In this document: piece by piece, positions 42,546-51,832 of the stretch
How positions within the stretch are numbered: position 1 is the first letter of the stretch
Layout of the letters: every line of letters starts with the position of its first letter
Source: Asticcacaulis sp. SL142
Lineage (GTDB): Bacteria > Pseudomonadota > Alphaproteobacteria > Caulobacterales > Caulobacteraceae
Length of the DNA stretch: 64,000 bases
Assembly (NCBI RefSeq): GCF_026625745.1
Contig: NZ_CP113061.1
Location: 2,319,501 to 2,383,500, forward strand
Direction of reading: 5' to 3'
Program-made: the position numbers and the translations under genes
Notes under the pieces: generated by a model
What the model saw: the letters and a program-made list of their open reading frames with translations, nothing else
Told to the model about the DNA's origin: nothing
Databases searched by the model: none

Positions 42546-42705
42546 GTCCATTGCCTTGCTATGTCTATTGCGATCTGTCGCTCAATCTTAGCCCCGGCAA
42601 GGGGAAGCGCCTAGTCAATGGAAGTCTATCCATACCTATACATTAGTTTAGGTTCGCAAAACTACAGCCGACAATTGGATTTGACTGATCTTGTGGTAAA
42701 CGCCG

Positions 42706-43374
42706 TCACGCCAGATGGGTCTTGAAGAAGGCCAGAGTGCGCGCAAACGACTGCTCGGCAATTTCGGCCTTATAGACCTCCGGACGGGTCTTATTGAAAA
42801 AGGCATGGTCAGCCTCATAGCTGAACAGTTCCGGTGGATTTCCGGCACCAACCATGGCAATCTGAATGTCGGAGACGACCTGCGGAGTGACCCAATCGTC
42901 CTGACTGCCGAAATGGCCCTGCAGAGGGATTTTGATATCCTTAGGGTCGGCAAATTCCTTCGGTGGCACACCGTAATAGCAGACCGCCGCCGCAAAGCCG
43001 TCTAGGCGGGCCGCCGCCGCAATGGTCAGCGCCCCGCCCATGCAAAAGCCCATAATGCCGACCTTGCCGCCTTTCGTTTTCAAATAGTCACGGGTAGCCA
43101 CAATGTCCTGATGGACCGCGCCCGGAAAATCGAGCGTATTCATCATGTGGCTGGCCTCATCGGCATCGCCGGTGACGCGGCCATGATAAAGGTCGGGGGC
43201 GATGGCGTTAAAGCGGCCCTCACCCGCCATACGGTCAACGATCCACTTGATATGATCGTTCAGGCCCCACCATTCCTGAAGCACGATCACGCTGGCGCGT
43301 GACGGATCAAGGTCGGACACATAGGCCTGGAACTGGCCACCGTCCGGTCGTTTTAGATCAATAAGCTGTCCCAT
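42706..43374 (-). CDS. Dienelactone hydrolase family protein
   Basis: A 222-residue alpha/beta hydrolase. The nucleophile is Cys in GIMGFCMGGA (about residue 111), with Asp in FGSQDDWVTP (about 163) and His in YEADHAFFN (about 193), the C-D-H triad of dienelactone hydrolases. The oxyanion-side motif VLQEWWGLNDHIK is at about 32-44. The family hydrolyses dienelactones in chloroaromatic breakdown, but many members act on other esters or lactones. GGAG precedes ATG 43374. It is divergent from an aldo/keto reductase gene, with about 190 bases between them. Confidence 0.88.
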   Translation of the reverse strand: MGQLIDLKRPDGGQFQAYVSDLDPSRASVIVLQEWWGLNDHIKWIVDRMAGEGRFNAIAPDLYHGRVTGDADEASHMMNTLDFPGAVHQDIVATRDYLKTKGGKVGIMGFCMGGALTIAAAARLDGFAAAVCYYGVPPKEFADPKDIKIPLQGHFGSQDDWVTPQVVSDIQIAMVGAGNPPELFSYEADHAFFNKTRPEVYKAEIAEQSFARTLAFFKTHLA

Positions 43375-43565
43375 GTGCAAGCTCCGTAAAATTACTGTCG
43401 CCTAGAGGTACGATTGTCTTCTGTAACGGATCAAGATGTTTTTGTGCATGGCTGTTGTCGTTCCAACCGGCTTGTAAAAGATATTCACATTTTGACGGCA
43501 CAGGTGGTTTAAATCCTGAATGCCACGCCTTAGATGAGCAATGCCTATTCATAAGGAGCTACCCC

Positions 43566-44597
43566 ATGCAATATCGTCAACTTGGCCGATCGGGTCTGAA
43601 AGTCCCTGTCTTAAGCTTCGGTACCGGCACCTTCGGCGGCAAGGGCGATATGTTCGCCAAGTGGGGGGCGACCGATGTCTCCGAAGCCTCACGCCTGATT
43701 GATGTCTGCCTCGATCACGGCCTCAATTTCTTCGATACTGCCGATATCTACTCATCAGGCGCATCAGAGGAAATTCTGGGCGCGGCCCTCAAGGGTCGCC
43801 GCGATCAGGTGCTGATTTCGACTAAGGCGACCTTTACCACAGGCTCCGGCCCCAACGACAAAGGCTCATCGCGTTATCATATTGTGCGCGCCGCCGAGGC
43901 CAGTCTGAAACGGCTTGGCACCGATCATATCGATGTCTATTTCATGCACGGCTATGATGCCCTGACCCCGCCCGAAGAAATGCTGTCAGCACTCGATACC
44001 CTGATCACGTCGGGCAAGGTCGGCTATATCGGCGCGTCCAACTATTCCGGCTGGCACCTGATGAAGTCGCTGGCCACCGCCGACCGCTATGGCCTGAGCC
44101 GGTTCGTGGCCTATCAGGGCTATTACTCGCTGATCGGGCGCGACTATGAGTGGGAACTGATGCCGCTGGCGCAGGATCAGGGCGTCGGCACCATGGTGTG
44201 GTCGCCGCTCGGCTGGGGACGCCTTACCGGTAAGATCCGCCGCGGCGTTCAAGCCAGCGAAGGCCGCATTGCTCAGGGCGGTGATGCCGGCGGGCCAACA
44301 GTCGATGAGGACTATCTCTATGATGTCGTCGATATCCTGACCGAGATTGCCGCTGAGGTCGAGAAGACCGTGCCACAAGTGGCGCTTAACTGGCTGCTGC
44401 AACGCCCGACGGTGGCCAATATCGTCGTCGGCGCCCGCAACGAAGCGCAATTGACGCAGAACCTCGGCGCGCTTGGCTGGGATCTGACGCCGGATCAGGT
44501 GGCGCGCCTGGATGGGGCGTCTACGCGACCCAAGCCCTATCCGTACTGGCACCAGATGGACTTTGACGAACGCAATCCAAAGCCGGTCAAATGGTGA
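43566..44597 (+). CDS. Aldo/keto reductase
   Basis: A 343-residue (alpha/beta)8 NADPH-dependent reductase. The catalytic tetrad is visible: Asp and Tyr in FFDTADIYSSGASEE (about 56-62), Lys in VLISTKATF (about 87), and His in VYFMHGYD (about 128). The C-terminal cofactor segment IVVGARNEAQLTQNLGALGWDL is typical of the YajO/Tas-like group, which reduces aldehydes and ketones. ATG 43566 follows AAGGAGC; the longer reading frame upstream runs through the intergenic region. Its end overlaps the start of a TonB receptor gene by seven bases. Confidence 0.9.
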   Translation: MQYRQLGRSGLKVPVLSFGTGTFGGKGDMFAKWGATDVSEASRLIDVCLDHGLNFFDTADIYSSGASEEILGAALKGRRDQVLISTKATFTTGSGPNDKGSSRYHIVRAAEASLKRLGTDHIDVYFMHGYDALTPPEEMLSALDTLITSGKVGYIGASNYSGWHLMKSLATADRYGLSRFVAYQGYYSLIGRDYEWELMPLAQDQGVGTMVWSPLGWGRLTGKIRRGVQASEGRIAQGGDAGGPTVDEDYLYDVVDILTEIAAEVEKTVPQVALNWLLQRPTVANIVVGARNEAQLTQNLGALGWDLTPDQVARLDGASTRPKPYPYWHQMDFDERNPKPVKW

Positions 44598-46570
44598 TCT
44601 GCCGGCTGCCCTACCTGATGGCGCTCATGGCCAGCTCCGCACTGGCTCAAACCCCGACCGTAGTGGTTGAGGGTGACAGAGCCGCGCGCGATCCGTTGGA
44701 TAGCTTGCGTCAGAAAACCGGCGATGTTCCCGGAGCGACCGAGTTCCTTACCGAAAATGACTGGGCTGACCGGCGGGCGATTACGCTCAAAGACATGGTC
44801 GATTTCACGCCGGGGATAGTGGCGCAACCGCGCAACGGGGCGGAATCGCTGCGGCTATCCGTGCGCGGATCAGGGCTTACCCGCACCTTTCAGGGGCGGG
44901 GGATTTTGCTGCTTCAGGACGGGGTGCCGGTCAATTCGGCCGACGGCGGATTTGAATTTAACACCATCGATCCGTGGCTGATTGCCAATATGCAGATCCT
45001 CAAAGGGGCCAATGCGCTGGAGCAGGGAGCCACGCAGCTTGGCGGCTCGATCAATATGATCACCCCAACGGGCCGTGACAGCGGTTACGGCCTGCGGTTA
45101 GAGGGCGGGCCGGACAGCCATCAGCATCATCTTGTGCGGTACGGTTTTGCGCATGGCGCGGTGGATGGATTTATCGCCGCCACCTATCTGGCGCAAGATG
45201 GCTACCGCCGCAATAATGGCCAGGAATCCACCCGCATCGCCGCCAATTTCGGCTGGCAGACCACCGATCAGTTCGAGCAGCGTCTGTTCCTGACACTCAG
45301 CCACGCCGAGGCGCAAATACCCGGCACCTTGTCCCTCGCTGAACTCGCCGCCGACCCGCGCCGCGCCAATCCGGCCAATGTGACGGGGCGTTTCCAGCGC
45401 GATGTCGATCTGGGGCGGGTAGCGTACCGTGGTACATACACTGACGGTCTGTCGGAATGGCAGGGCGTGATCTACGCCAGCTACCGCGCTCTGGATACGC
45501 CGGTGACCGTCGCGATCCAGAGCCAGTCGCGCGAAACCGGTGTGCGCCTTAAGTACGGCTACGGTCTCCGGCCCAATCGCTTTACGGCGGGATTGAATGT
45601 CTATTACGGGCTTGAAAAAGAAAAGCGTTTCGTCAATTCGGGCGGCATGCCTACCACCGCCATTGTCCGGCGCGACCTTGAGGCCCTGACGACTGAGGCC
45701 TATGCGCAATATGAGCACCTGATCGCCCACCATACCACCGCCATTGCCGGACTTCAGGCGGCCACAGTTCAACGTAATATTGCGCAGCATTTTCCCACCT
45801 CTGAATGGCGCGACCGTGATTTCAACGGCCTTAGCCCGCGGCTTGGGTTGCGCTATGATGGTGAAGCCGTGACGGTGTTTGGCAATCTCAGCCGTTCCTA
45901 TGAGCCGCCCACTTTAAGCGAGTTGTCCGGCGGTAACGGGCCGGGCTTTAACAGCCTTGATGATCAGAGCGCCACCACGCTTGAGGTAGGTGCGCGTGGG
46001 AAGTTGAACGATATCCACTGGCAGACCGCCGTCTACAATAGCGAAATCGACGGAGAATTTATCATCCTGCGTCAGCCGGATGGCTCCTCCGAAGCCGTTA
46101 ATGCCAACCGCACACGTCATGCCGGTCTTGAACTGGGCGCGGGCGGGCGATTGAGCGACACGGTGTCGTTTAACGCCGCCTATACCTATAGCCGCTTCCG
46201 GTTCCGCAATGATCCGGTTTACGGCGATAATGTCCTGCCGGGGGCACCGGAACATTATGTGCGCGCCGAACTGGGCTATGATATCGGGCCTGTGACGGTG
46301 ACTCCCAATGTCGAATGGACACCGCAGGGCTATCCGGTCGATATGGCCAATACCTTAAAAACTGAGAGCTATACGGTGTGGGGCGTGCGCGCCAACTGGA
46401 AGCCTGTGGATGCGGACTGGTCAGTCTATGCCGACCTGCGCAACCTGACTGATGAGACCTATGTCACCACCACCAATGTCATCGCCAATGCCTTTGGCAA
46501 TGATGGCCGCCATTTTTACCCCGGCGAAGGCCGCGCCCTTTATGTGGGTATCAGCTATAGATCGCGCTGA
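44591..46570 (+). CDS. TonB-dependent receptor coupled to aldo/keto reductase
   Basis: A 659-residue receptor, shorter than the others here. Signal peptide MVICRLPYLMALMASSALA, then TVVVEGD, a plug domain (LKDMVDFTPGIVAQPRNGAESLRLSVRGSGL, GANALEQGATQLGGSINMITPTG) and a barrel ending in ALYVGISYRSR. The plug resembles FecA/FepA-like metal-chelate receptors (Fe-siderophore type), although no siderophore gene is near. The ATG at 44591 overlaps the reductase TGA (ATGGTGA), implying coupled translation. Its end overlaps the convergent SLC13 gene by 20 bases. Confidence 0.87.
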   Translation: MVICRLPYLMALMASSALAQTPTVVVEGDRAARDPLDSLRQKTGDVPGATEFLTENDWADRRAITLKDMVDFTPGIVAQPRNGAESLRLSVRGSGLTRTFQGRGILLLQDGVPVNSADGGFEFNTIDPWLIANMQILKGANALEQGATQLGGSINMITPTGRDSGYGLRLEGGPDSHQHHLVRYGFAHGAVDGFIAATYLAQDGYRRNNGQESTRIAANFGWQTTDQFEQRLFLTLSHAEAQIPGTLSLAELAADPRRANPANVTGRFQRDVDLGRVAYRGTYTDGLSEWQGVIYASYRALDTPVTVAIQSQSRETGVRLKYGYGLRPNRFTAGLNVYYGLEKEKRFVNSGGMPTTAIVRRDLEALTTEAYAQYEHLIAHHTTAIAGLQAATVQRNIAQHFPTSEWRDRDFNGLSPRLGLRYDGEAVTVFGNLSRSYEPPTLSELSGGNGPGFNSLDDQSATTLEVGARGKLNDIHWQTAVYNSEIDGEFIILRQPDGSSEAVNANRTRHAGLELGAGGRLSDTVSFNAAYTYSRFRFRNDPVYGDNVLPGAPEHYVRAELGYDIGPVTVTPNVEWTPQGYPVDMANTLKTESYTVWGVRANWKPVDADWSVYADLRNLTDETYVTTTNVIANAFGNDGRHFYPGEGRALYVGISYRSR

Positions 46571-48296
46571 GTACAAAGGCCGAGGTCGACACCACAATCA
46601 GCGACAATATGAAGCCCATGCGGATATAGTCCGTGAACTGATACCCCCCCGGCCCCATGACCAACAGATTGTTCTGGTGACCAATCGGCGTCAGAAAATC
46701 CGACGATGTCCCAACAAGTACCGCCAGCAGCATAGCATCAGGTGACACGCCCAATATCCCTGCCAACTGGATCGCCAGCGGCCCCATGATCACGGCGGTC
46801 GCGACATTGTTGAGCAGGATCGACAGCAGCAAGGTAAGGGCGCACATGGCCGCCAGACACCCCACCAGCGGCAATCCGGTCAGGACGCCGCCAATGGTTT
46901 CAGCCACAATACTGGCCGCACCACTGGCTTGAAAACTGCCGCCGACCGGGATCATGGCTGCCAACAGAACAATAATGCTCCAGTCGATTGACTTATAGGT
47001 TTCCCGCGCCGGAATAAGCTTTGCGCCTGCGATGATAATGGCCGCGGCCAGAAAGCTGATTGCCGGCGGCACATCGGCAAAGACGATGGCCAAAATGGCG
47101 GTGACGAAAATACCCACGGTCCAGGCGGCGGTGCGCAGATTGACCGGCACCGGGTCATTGCGGTCGATTTCCAACAATCTTTCTCTCGCCCCAAACGCTG
47201 CAATCGCTTCCGACCGTCCGGTGATATAAAGTTGATCACCGGTTTGAATGGTCAGTTGTGATAAGGGTTTACGCATCACGGCTGCCTTTGGGCCTACGGC
47301 GGTCACGCGCAGATCGCCGTCGGATCGTTGCCGGACAGCATCATGCCATTCCCCGATCAGGGGGGAACCGTGCGCCACCACCATGCGCGCGGTGACATGA
47401 TCGGGATCGGTGAGCGCCGGGGCGACCTTAAAGCTAATCTTCTCTTCGATCAGTGAGCGGCCTGAGCGCGACAAGAGCAGCAGTTTATCAAGGCGTTTCA
47501 GCTTATTATCCGATGGCCATTCCAGCACCTTTTCGCGCCGGATAAAGGCCAGCAAGCGTGAGGTCGTACCGCGCAATTCGGCGACAATGTCTTTGCGCGT
47601 GCGGGTAAGGTTTTCGGTCAGTTGCAATTCCAGCACCCGCCACGGCGTATCCGCAGCCCGCCCAGCCCCTTTACGCACCGGCAACAGCCGCCAGCCGACA
47701 AGGCCCAGATACACAACCCCAATCACGGTGACGATGATCCCGACCGGGGCCATAGTGAAAAAACCAAACCCCTGGCCCAGCCGGTCTTCACGCACCGACG
47801 ACAGGATCATATTGGCGGGCGTGCCGATCAAAGTCGTCATCCCGCCCAGAATGGTTGCAAACGATAACGGCATCAGGGTTGACCCGACCGGCCGTTTATT
47901 CTGACGCGCGATTTCCGCCGCCAGCGGCATGGTGATGACCAGAGCCGCGATATTGTTCATAAAGGCCGACAACAGCGCACCCCCGCCCATCAGCAGGATC
48001 AGTTGCACGCTAAACGGGGCCTTGGGCGGAATGATAACCCGCGCCAGTTTTGACGCCACGCCGGTCATTTCAAGCGCTCGACCCACCACGAGCACAGACG
48101 CCACGGCAATGACCGCCGGATCAGCAAAGCCCCTCAAGGCGTCGTCTGGTGAAACCAAACCGGTCAGCAGACAGGCCATCAGCGCAATCAGGGCGACCAG
48201 ATCATGACGCACTTTTTCCGACACAAACAGCGCCAGCGCCATAACCAAAATGGCCGAACTTAGGATCGGCGCAGATATGTAATCGGTCAGAGTCAC
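46551..48296 (-). CDS. SLC13-family permease with TrkA-C domain
   Basis: A 581-residue transporter. Two membrane halves of about five to six helices flank a cytosolic insert (about 205-400) that ends in an RCK/TrkA-C-like domain (MVVAHGSPLIGEWHDAVRQRSDGDLRVTAVGPKAAVMRKPLSQLTIQTGDQLYITG). SLC13-type motifs are SAFMNNIAALVITMPLAAEIAR near 110-131, a TLIGTPANMI at about 160, and LLNNVATAVIMGPLAIQLAG near 500. Members carry dicarboxylates, sulfate or other anions; this subgroup with TrkA-C domains is unassigned. It begins five bases after the K+ channel gene, so they form an operon. Confidence 0.83.
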   Translation of the reverse strand: MTLTDYISAPILSSAILVMALALFVSEKVRHDLVALIALMACLLTGLVSPDDALRGFADPAVIAVASVLVVGRALEMTGVASKLARVIIPPKAPFSVQLILLMGGGALLSAFMNNIAALVITMPLAAEIARQNKRPVGSTLMPLSFATILGGMTTLIGTPANMILSSVREDRLGQGFGFFTMAPVGIIVTVIGVVYLGLVGWRLLPVRKGAGRAADTPWRVLELQLTENLTRTRKDIVAELRGTTSRLLAFIRREKVLEWPSDNKLKRLDKLLLLSRSGRSLIEEKISFKVAPALTDPDHVTARMVVAHGSPLIGEWHDAVRQRSDGDLRVTAVGPKAAVMRKPLSQLTIQTGDQLYITGRSEAIAAFGARERLLEIDRNDPVPVNLRTAAWTVGIFVTAILAIVFADVPPAISFLAAAIIIAGAKLIPARETYKSIDWSIIVLLAAMIPVGGSFQASGAASIVAETIGGVLTGLPLVGCLAAMCALTLLLSILLNNVATAVIMGPLAIQLAGILGVSPDAMLLAVLVGTSSDFLTPIGHQNNLLVMGPGGYQFTDYIRMGFILSLIVVSTSAFVLSAIYS

Positions 48297-48301
48297 TGTG
48301 A

Positions 48302-49342
48302 TCAGGCCTGAACCGTCTCATGGGGATGGGTTCGCGCGATTTCCACGATCACGTCACCGGCCTGAAGCGCATGGGTCTCAACCTCCCAGTAACCGTAGAT
48401 TTTACCGGCCCGACAGATGCGCACGCCCTTGCCGGTGGTTAGCGCTTCCAGAGATTTCCCCACTTCTTTGGCGGTAATTTCGCGCTCCCTCAAAACCACA
48501 CGGCCATCAGCAGAGGCCAGATCGGTGATGTATTCGACCACATGCCGGCCTTCGGACGCGCGCGCCAGCAGATGCCCGCCCATGCTGACGGGATTGATGA
48601 CATTATTGGCCCCAGCCTGACGCATCAGGTCTTCGTTTTCCGCCGCCCGCACCGCCACGCTGATCGAGACGTGCGGGTTCATCTGGCGCGCACTCAACAC
48701 AATCAGAATGGCGGAATCGTCGCGATGGGTGGAAATTATCACCGCCCGCGCCGTCCTGATGCAGGCCGCATCTTGCACGGCATTCATGGTGGCGTCACCT
48801 TCGATGCCGGTCACGCCGCGCTCGATGGCCAGCGCAATACGCGCCGTATACTGATCGACGACCACGATATCCTGCGGCTTAACGCCCTGACGCAGCAGTT
48901 CAGTGACCGCCGCTTCGCCGGTCGCGCCATAACCATAGACGATGATGTGATTGTTCAGCCCCTGACGGATCATGCACGTTCGCAACTGCTCCCATGTACT
49001 TTTTAAGACCAGAGTATAGGCCGTGCCTAAGAAAATAATCCATATGAAAAGACGCACCGGCGTGACCACAAAGGTATCAAACATCCGTGCGCGATCCGTG
49101 ACCGGCACGATATCGCCGTAGCCGACCGTGGTGACCGTAATCGCTGTGAAATAGACGACATCGGAGAATGAGACCTCACCGTCGATATTATCCCTTAGCC
49201 CCTCACGGTCAAACCAGTGTCCGGCTAAAGCAATCCCCACCAGCCCCAATACCAGCACCGCCCGCAGCCACAGGGAATGCCAGACATTTAAGCCGCCCTG
49301 ACGTTTTAGAATTACCGGTGTGGGTTCAGGCTTAAGGCGCAT
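48302..49342 (-). CDS. K+ channel with RCK (TrkA-N) domain, Kch/MthK-like
   Basis: A 346-residue membrane protein: two transmembrane helices around a pore loop with the potassium-filter TVGYGD (about residues 72-77), then a Rossmann RCK domain (HIIVYGYGATGEAAVTELLRQG with the G-x-G-x-x-G nucleotide motif, and VVDQYTARIALAIERGVTGIEGDAT) and a C-terminal TrkA-C-like part. Such channels open or close in response to NAD, nucleotides or Ca2+. It is the first gene of a two-gene operon with the SLC13 permease. Start ATG 49342. Confidence 0.9.
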   Translation of the reverse strand: MRLKPEPTPVILKRQGGLNVWHSLWLRAVLVLGLVGIALAGHWFDREGLRDNIDGEVSFSDVVYFTAITVTTVGYGDIVPVTDRARMFDTFVVTPVRLFIWIIFLGTAYTLVLKSTWEQLRTCMIRQGLNNHIIVYGYGATGEAAVTELLRQGVKPQDIVVVDQYTARIALAIERGVTGIEGDATMNAVQDAACIRTARAVIISTHRDDSAILIVLSARQMNPHVSISVAVRAAENEDLMRQAGANNVINPVSMGGHLLARASEGRHVVEYITDLASADGRVVLREREITAKEVGKSLEALTTGKGVRICRAGKIYGYWEVETHALQAGDVIVEIARTHPHETVQA

Positions 49343-49482
49343 ATCCTATGCACCCACGAAATGTTCTGAGATCATTTCCCCCCCCTTAGCCACTACGATC
49401 ATGTTTATGAAATGGCGCGATAAAATATCGATACGCAGCTTATGGCAAAACAAGTTCCGTGGAAATCCCGTGATCAGGGCAA

Positions 49483-49508
49483 CAAAAAACCCCGCACAAT
49501 GGCGGGGT
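49483..49508 (-). terminator. Terminator of tRNA-Ala
   Basis: On the reverse strand the stem AACCCCGC / GCGGGGTT with a six-base loop is followed by a T-run, five bases after the tRNA 3' end. Confidence 0.85.
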
Positions 49509-49513
49509 TGTTT

Positions 49514-49589
<76 letters not shown>

Positions 49590-49723
49590 ATTATCAAAAT
49601 GGTCTCAGACCGCGTGTCGCGTCCGAGGCGGCGACTTCTAGTGCAGGCAAATTTGGAGCGCAAGCCCTTTTTCAAACTTTTCCAAATTTTTCGCAAGCCG
49701 TTATCTTGAATCTTTGCGCCCAA

Positions 49724-49755
49724 AGAAAAGGCCGCACCCTTTGCGGGATGCGGCC
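49724..49755 (-). terminator. Terminator of TIGR02300 gene
   Basis: Reverse-strand stem GGCCGCA / TGCGGCC, with a 12-base loop containing CCCGCAAAGGG, followed by TTTTCTTT. Confidence 0.85.
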
Positions 49756-49775
49756 CAAACTTAAAGTAAGCGTGT

Positions 49776-50264
49776 TTAGATGTCTTCGTCTTTTTCCGGG
49801 CCGATGCCATCGATATCTTCATCGAAGGTATCGTCATCCTCATCTTCGAGGAACGGCACATCATCATCGTCAGCATCGTCAACCAGGTCGGCATCTTCGA
49901 TGTCCATATCGACCGCATCAGGGGTAATGCGCGCCGGATCGGCAGGATCGAGGTCTTCGTCTTCGTCGATCAGCACCGGATCATCGGCAACCACTTCGTC
50001 GATTTCCGGGGTGATGATTTCGGGTTCTTCTTCATCATCCTCGTCATCGCCGACCTTGCCCTTGACCTGATCTTCGGCCTCTTCGTCTGTATCTTCATAG
50101 TCGGTCGGCGTGGCACGCGTGCGCACCCGGCGAACCTTGATCGCTTCTTCGGGATCGAATTCAAAGGCGCACTTGGGGCAGTGGGCCGGGCGTTTTTGCA
50201 GATCGTAGAATTTTGCCGTGCAATTCGGGCAAAGCTGTTTGGTACCTAAGGCGGGATCAGCCAC
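49776..50264 (-). CDS. TIGR02300 family zinc-ribbon acidic protein
   Basis: A 162-residue protein. The N-terminus is a zinc-ribbon-like segment, LCPNCTAKFYDLQKRPAHCPKC (two CxxC pairs at about 12-15 and 29-32), with the family hallmark KFYDLxKxP. The rest is very rich in Asp and Glu and probably disordered. TIGR02300 proteins are restricted to Alphaproteobacteria and have unknown function; they are usually next to aroA, as here (divergent, about 285 bases apart). The strong conservation of the ribbon suggests binding of Zn and of a partner protein or nucleic acid. Confidence 0.88.
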   Translation of the reverse strand: MADPALGTKQLCPNCTAKFYDLQKRPAHCPKCAFEFDPEEAIKVRRVRTRATPTDYEDTDEEAEDQVKGKVGDDEDDEEEPEIITPEIDEVVADDPVLIDEDEDLDPADPARITPDAVDMDIEDADLVDDADDDDVPFLEDEDDDTFDEDIDGIGPEKDEDI

Positions 50265-50550
50265 GAGACGTCCTTCTTTAGAATATACGGAGAAAATCCT
50301 TTGAAGCGGTTCGTCAGGATTTTCAGCTTTGGTTTGCGGGCCCGGTCATCCGGGCACACAGAAATTTTTGAGTCTTGGCCCATGCCACTAGAGAGGCCAT
50401 CTGTCAAAGGCTTAAATATGCCCCGCCCCTAAAATTTATCGTGTTTTTGCACTGCAAGCGTGCGGGTTAACGCAAAGCCGCCTGATGACGCGTCGCTAAA
50501 TGCCCGCAAATGATGATTGTGAATTGGCCATTATTTGCTAGTAAGCCCTC

Positions 50551-51828
50551 ATGACCTCCTTTCACATGCCCAATCCTGCCATTGCCGTAAGGCTGAAATG
50601 TCCGAAACGCGTCCTGAGTGGCCAGATCGCCTTGCCCGGATCGAAGTCGATCACCAACCGGGTGCTGCTGATCGCGGCTCTGGCAAGCGGCAAGAGCCAC
50701 ATCAGCGGCGCGCTCAAAAGCGATGACACAACCTATATGGCGCGGGCGTTAAGACAGCTTGGCGTGACGGTTGAGGATGCGGGTGAAACCGATTTTGTGA
50801 TCGATAGCTCAGGCACGCTTAAGCCGTCATCTGAGCCGTTGTTTCTGGGCAATGCCGGCACAGCTGTGCGCTTTCTAACCGCCGCCGCCGCCAATATCAC
50901 CGGCACCACCATCCTGACCGGCGATGAGCATATGCAGAAACGCCCAATCGCCCCTCTGGTTCAGGCGTTGAATGAGGCCGGTGTGACGGCCACCGCCCCC
51001 ACCGGCTGTCCGCCGGTGACAGTCACCAGCAATGGCGGTTTTGCCAATCGCGCCATCGAGGTCGATGCCAGCCTGTCCAGCCAATATGTCTCCGCCCTGA
51101 TGATGGCGGGAACCAAGGGCAACACACCGTTCAGCCTTAAGGTCAAGGACGGCGATATCGGCGCGCGCGGCTATATCGACATAACCTTAGAATGTATGAA
51201 GGCGTTCGGCGCTGACATCACCCAGACCAGCCCGTTAAGCTGGGACATCGCCAACCGCCCCTATGCGGCCCGCGACTATTGGGTCGAACCGGACGCCAGT
51301 GCCGCCACCTATATCTGGGGCATCAATGCGCTGCTGGGTACTGACATCGACATAGGCATCGCCCCCGGCGATATGATGCAGCCCGACGCCAAAGCTTATG
51401 ACTTTATTTCGCAGTTCCCTAACCTGCCCGCCGTCATTGACGGCAGCCAGATGCAGGACTCCATTCCGACCATTGCTGTTCTGGCCGCCTTTAATAACCA
51501 TCCGGTCAGATTTGTGGGCATTGCCAATCTGCGCGTCAAGGAATGTGACCGCATCAATGCCGTAGCCACCGAACTGAACCGCATCCAACCCGGTCTGGCC
51601 GAAGAGATTGGTGACGATTTGCTGATTACACCCGACCGCACCCTGATCGGAAAAACGATACAGGCCGATATCCACACCTATCATGACCACCGTATCGCGA
51701 TGGCCTTTTCACAGGCCGCGTTAGTGATTGAAGGCCTGCGTATCCTTGACCCGGCCTGCACCGCCAAGACCTATCCCGGCTACTGGCGCGACCTGAATAG
51801 TGTCGGCGTTGAGATGGCGTTTGAATAG
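50551..51828 (+). CDS. aroA: 5-enolpyruvylshikimate-3-phosphate synthase
   Basis: A 425-residue EPSP synthase, which joins shikimate-3-phosphate and PEP in the shikimate pathway to aromatic amino acids. Diagnostic motifs: GSKSITNRVLLIAALASG (about 30-47, shikimate-phosphate binding), LGNAGTAVRFLTA (about 98-110, PEP binding), KDGDIGARGYIDIT, and the C-terminal HDHRIAMAFSQAAL. The LGNAGTAxR form and TNR motif place it with class I-type enzymes. The start could be ATG 50551 or ATG 50566. In most alphaproteobacteria cmk follows directly; here a reverse-strand orphan gene lies between. Confidence 0.95.
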   Translation: MTSFHMPNPAIAVRLKCPKRVLSGQIALPGSKSITNRVLLIAALASGKSHISGALKSDDTTYMARALRQLGVTVEDAGETDFVIDSSGTLKPSSEPLFLGNAGTAVRFLTAAAANITGTTILTGDEHMQKRPIAPLVQALNEAGVTATAPTGCPPVTVTSNGGFANRAIEVDASLSSQYVSALMMAGTKGNTPFSLKVKDGDIGARGYIDITLECMKAFGADITQTSPLSWDIANRPYAARDYWVEPDASAATYIWGINALLGTDIDIGIAPGDMMQPDAKAYDFISQFPNLPAVIDGSQMQDSIPTIAVLAAFNNHPVRFVGIANLRVKECDRINAVATELNRIQPGLAEEIGDDLLITPDRTLIGKTIQADIHTYHDHRIAMAFSQAALVIEGLRILDPACTAKTYPGYWRDLNSVGVEMAFE

Positions 51829-51832
51829 CGAG

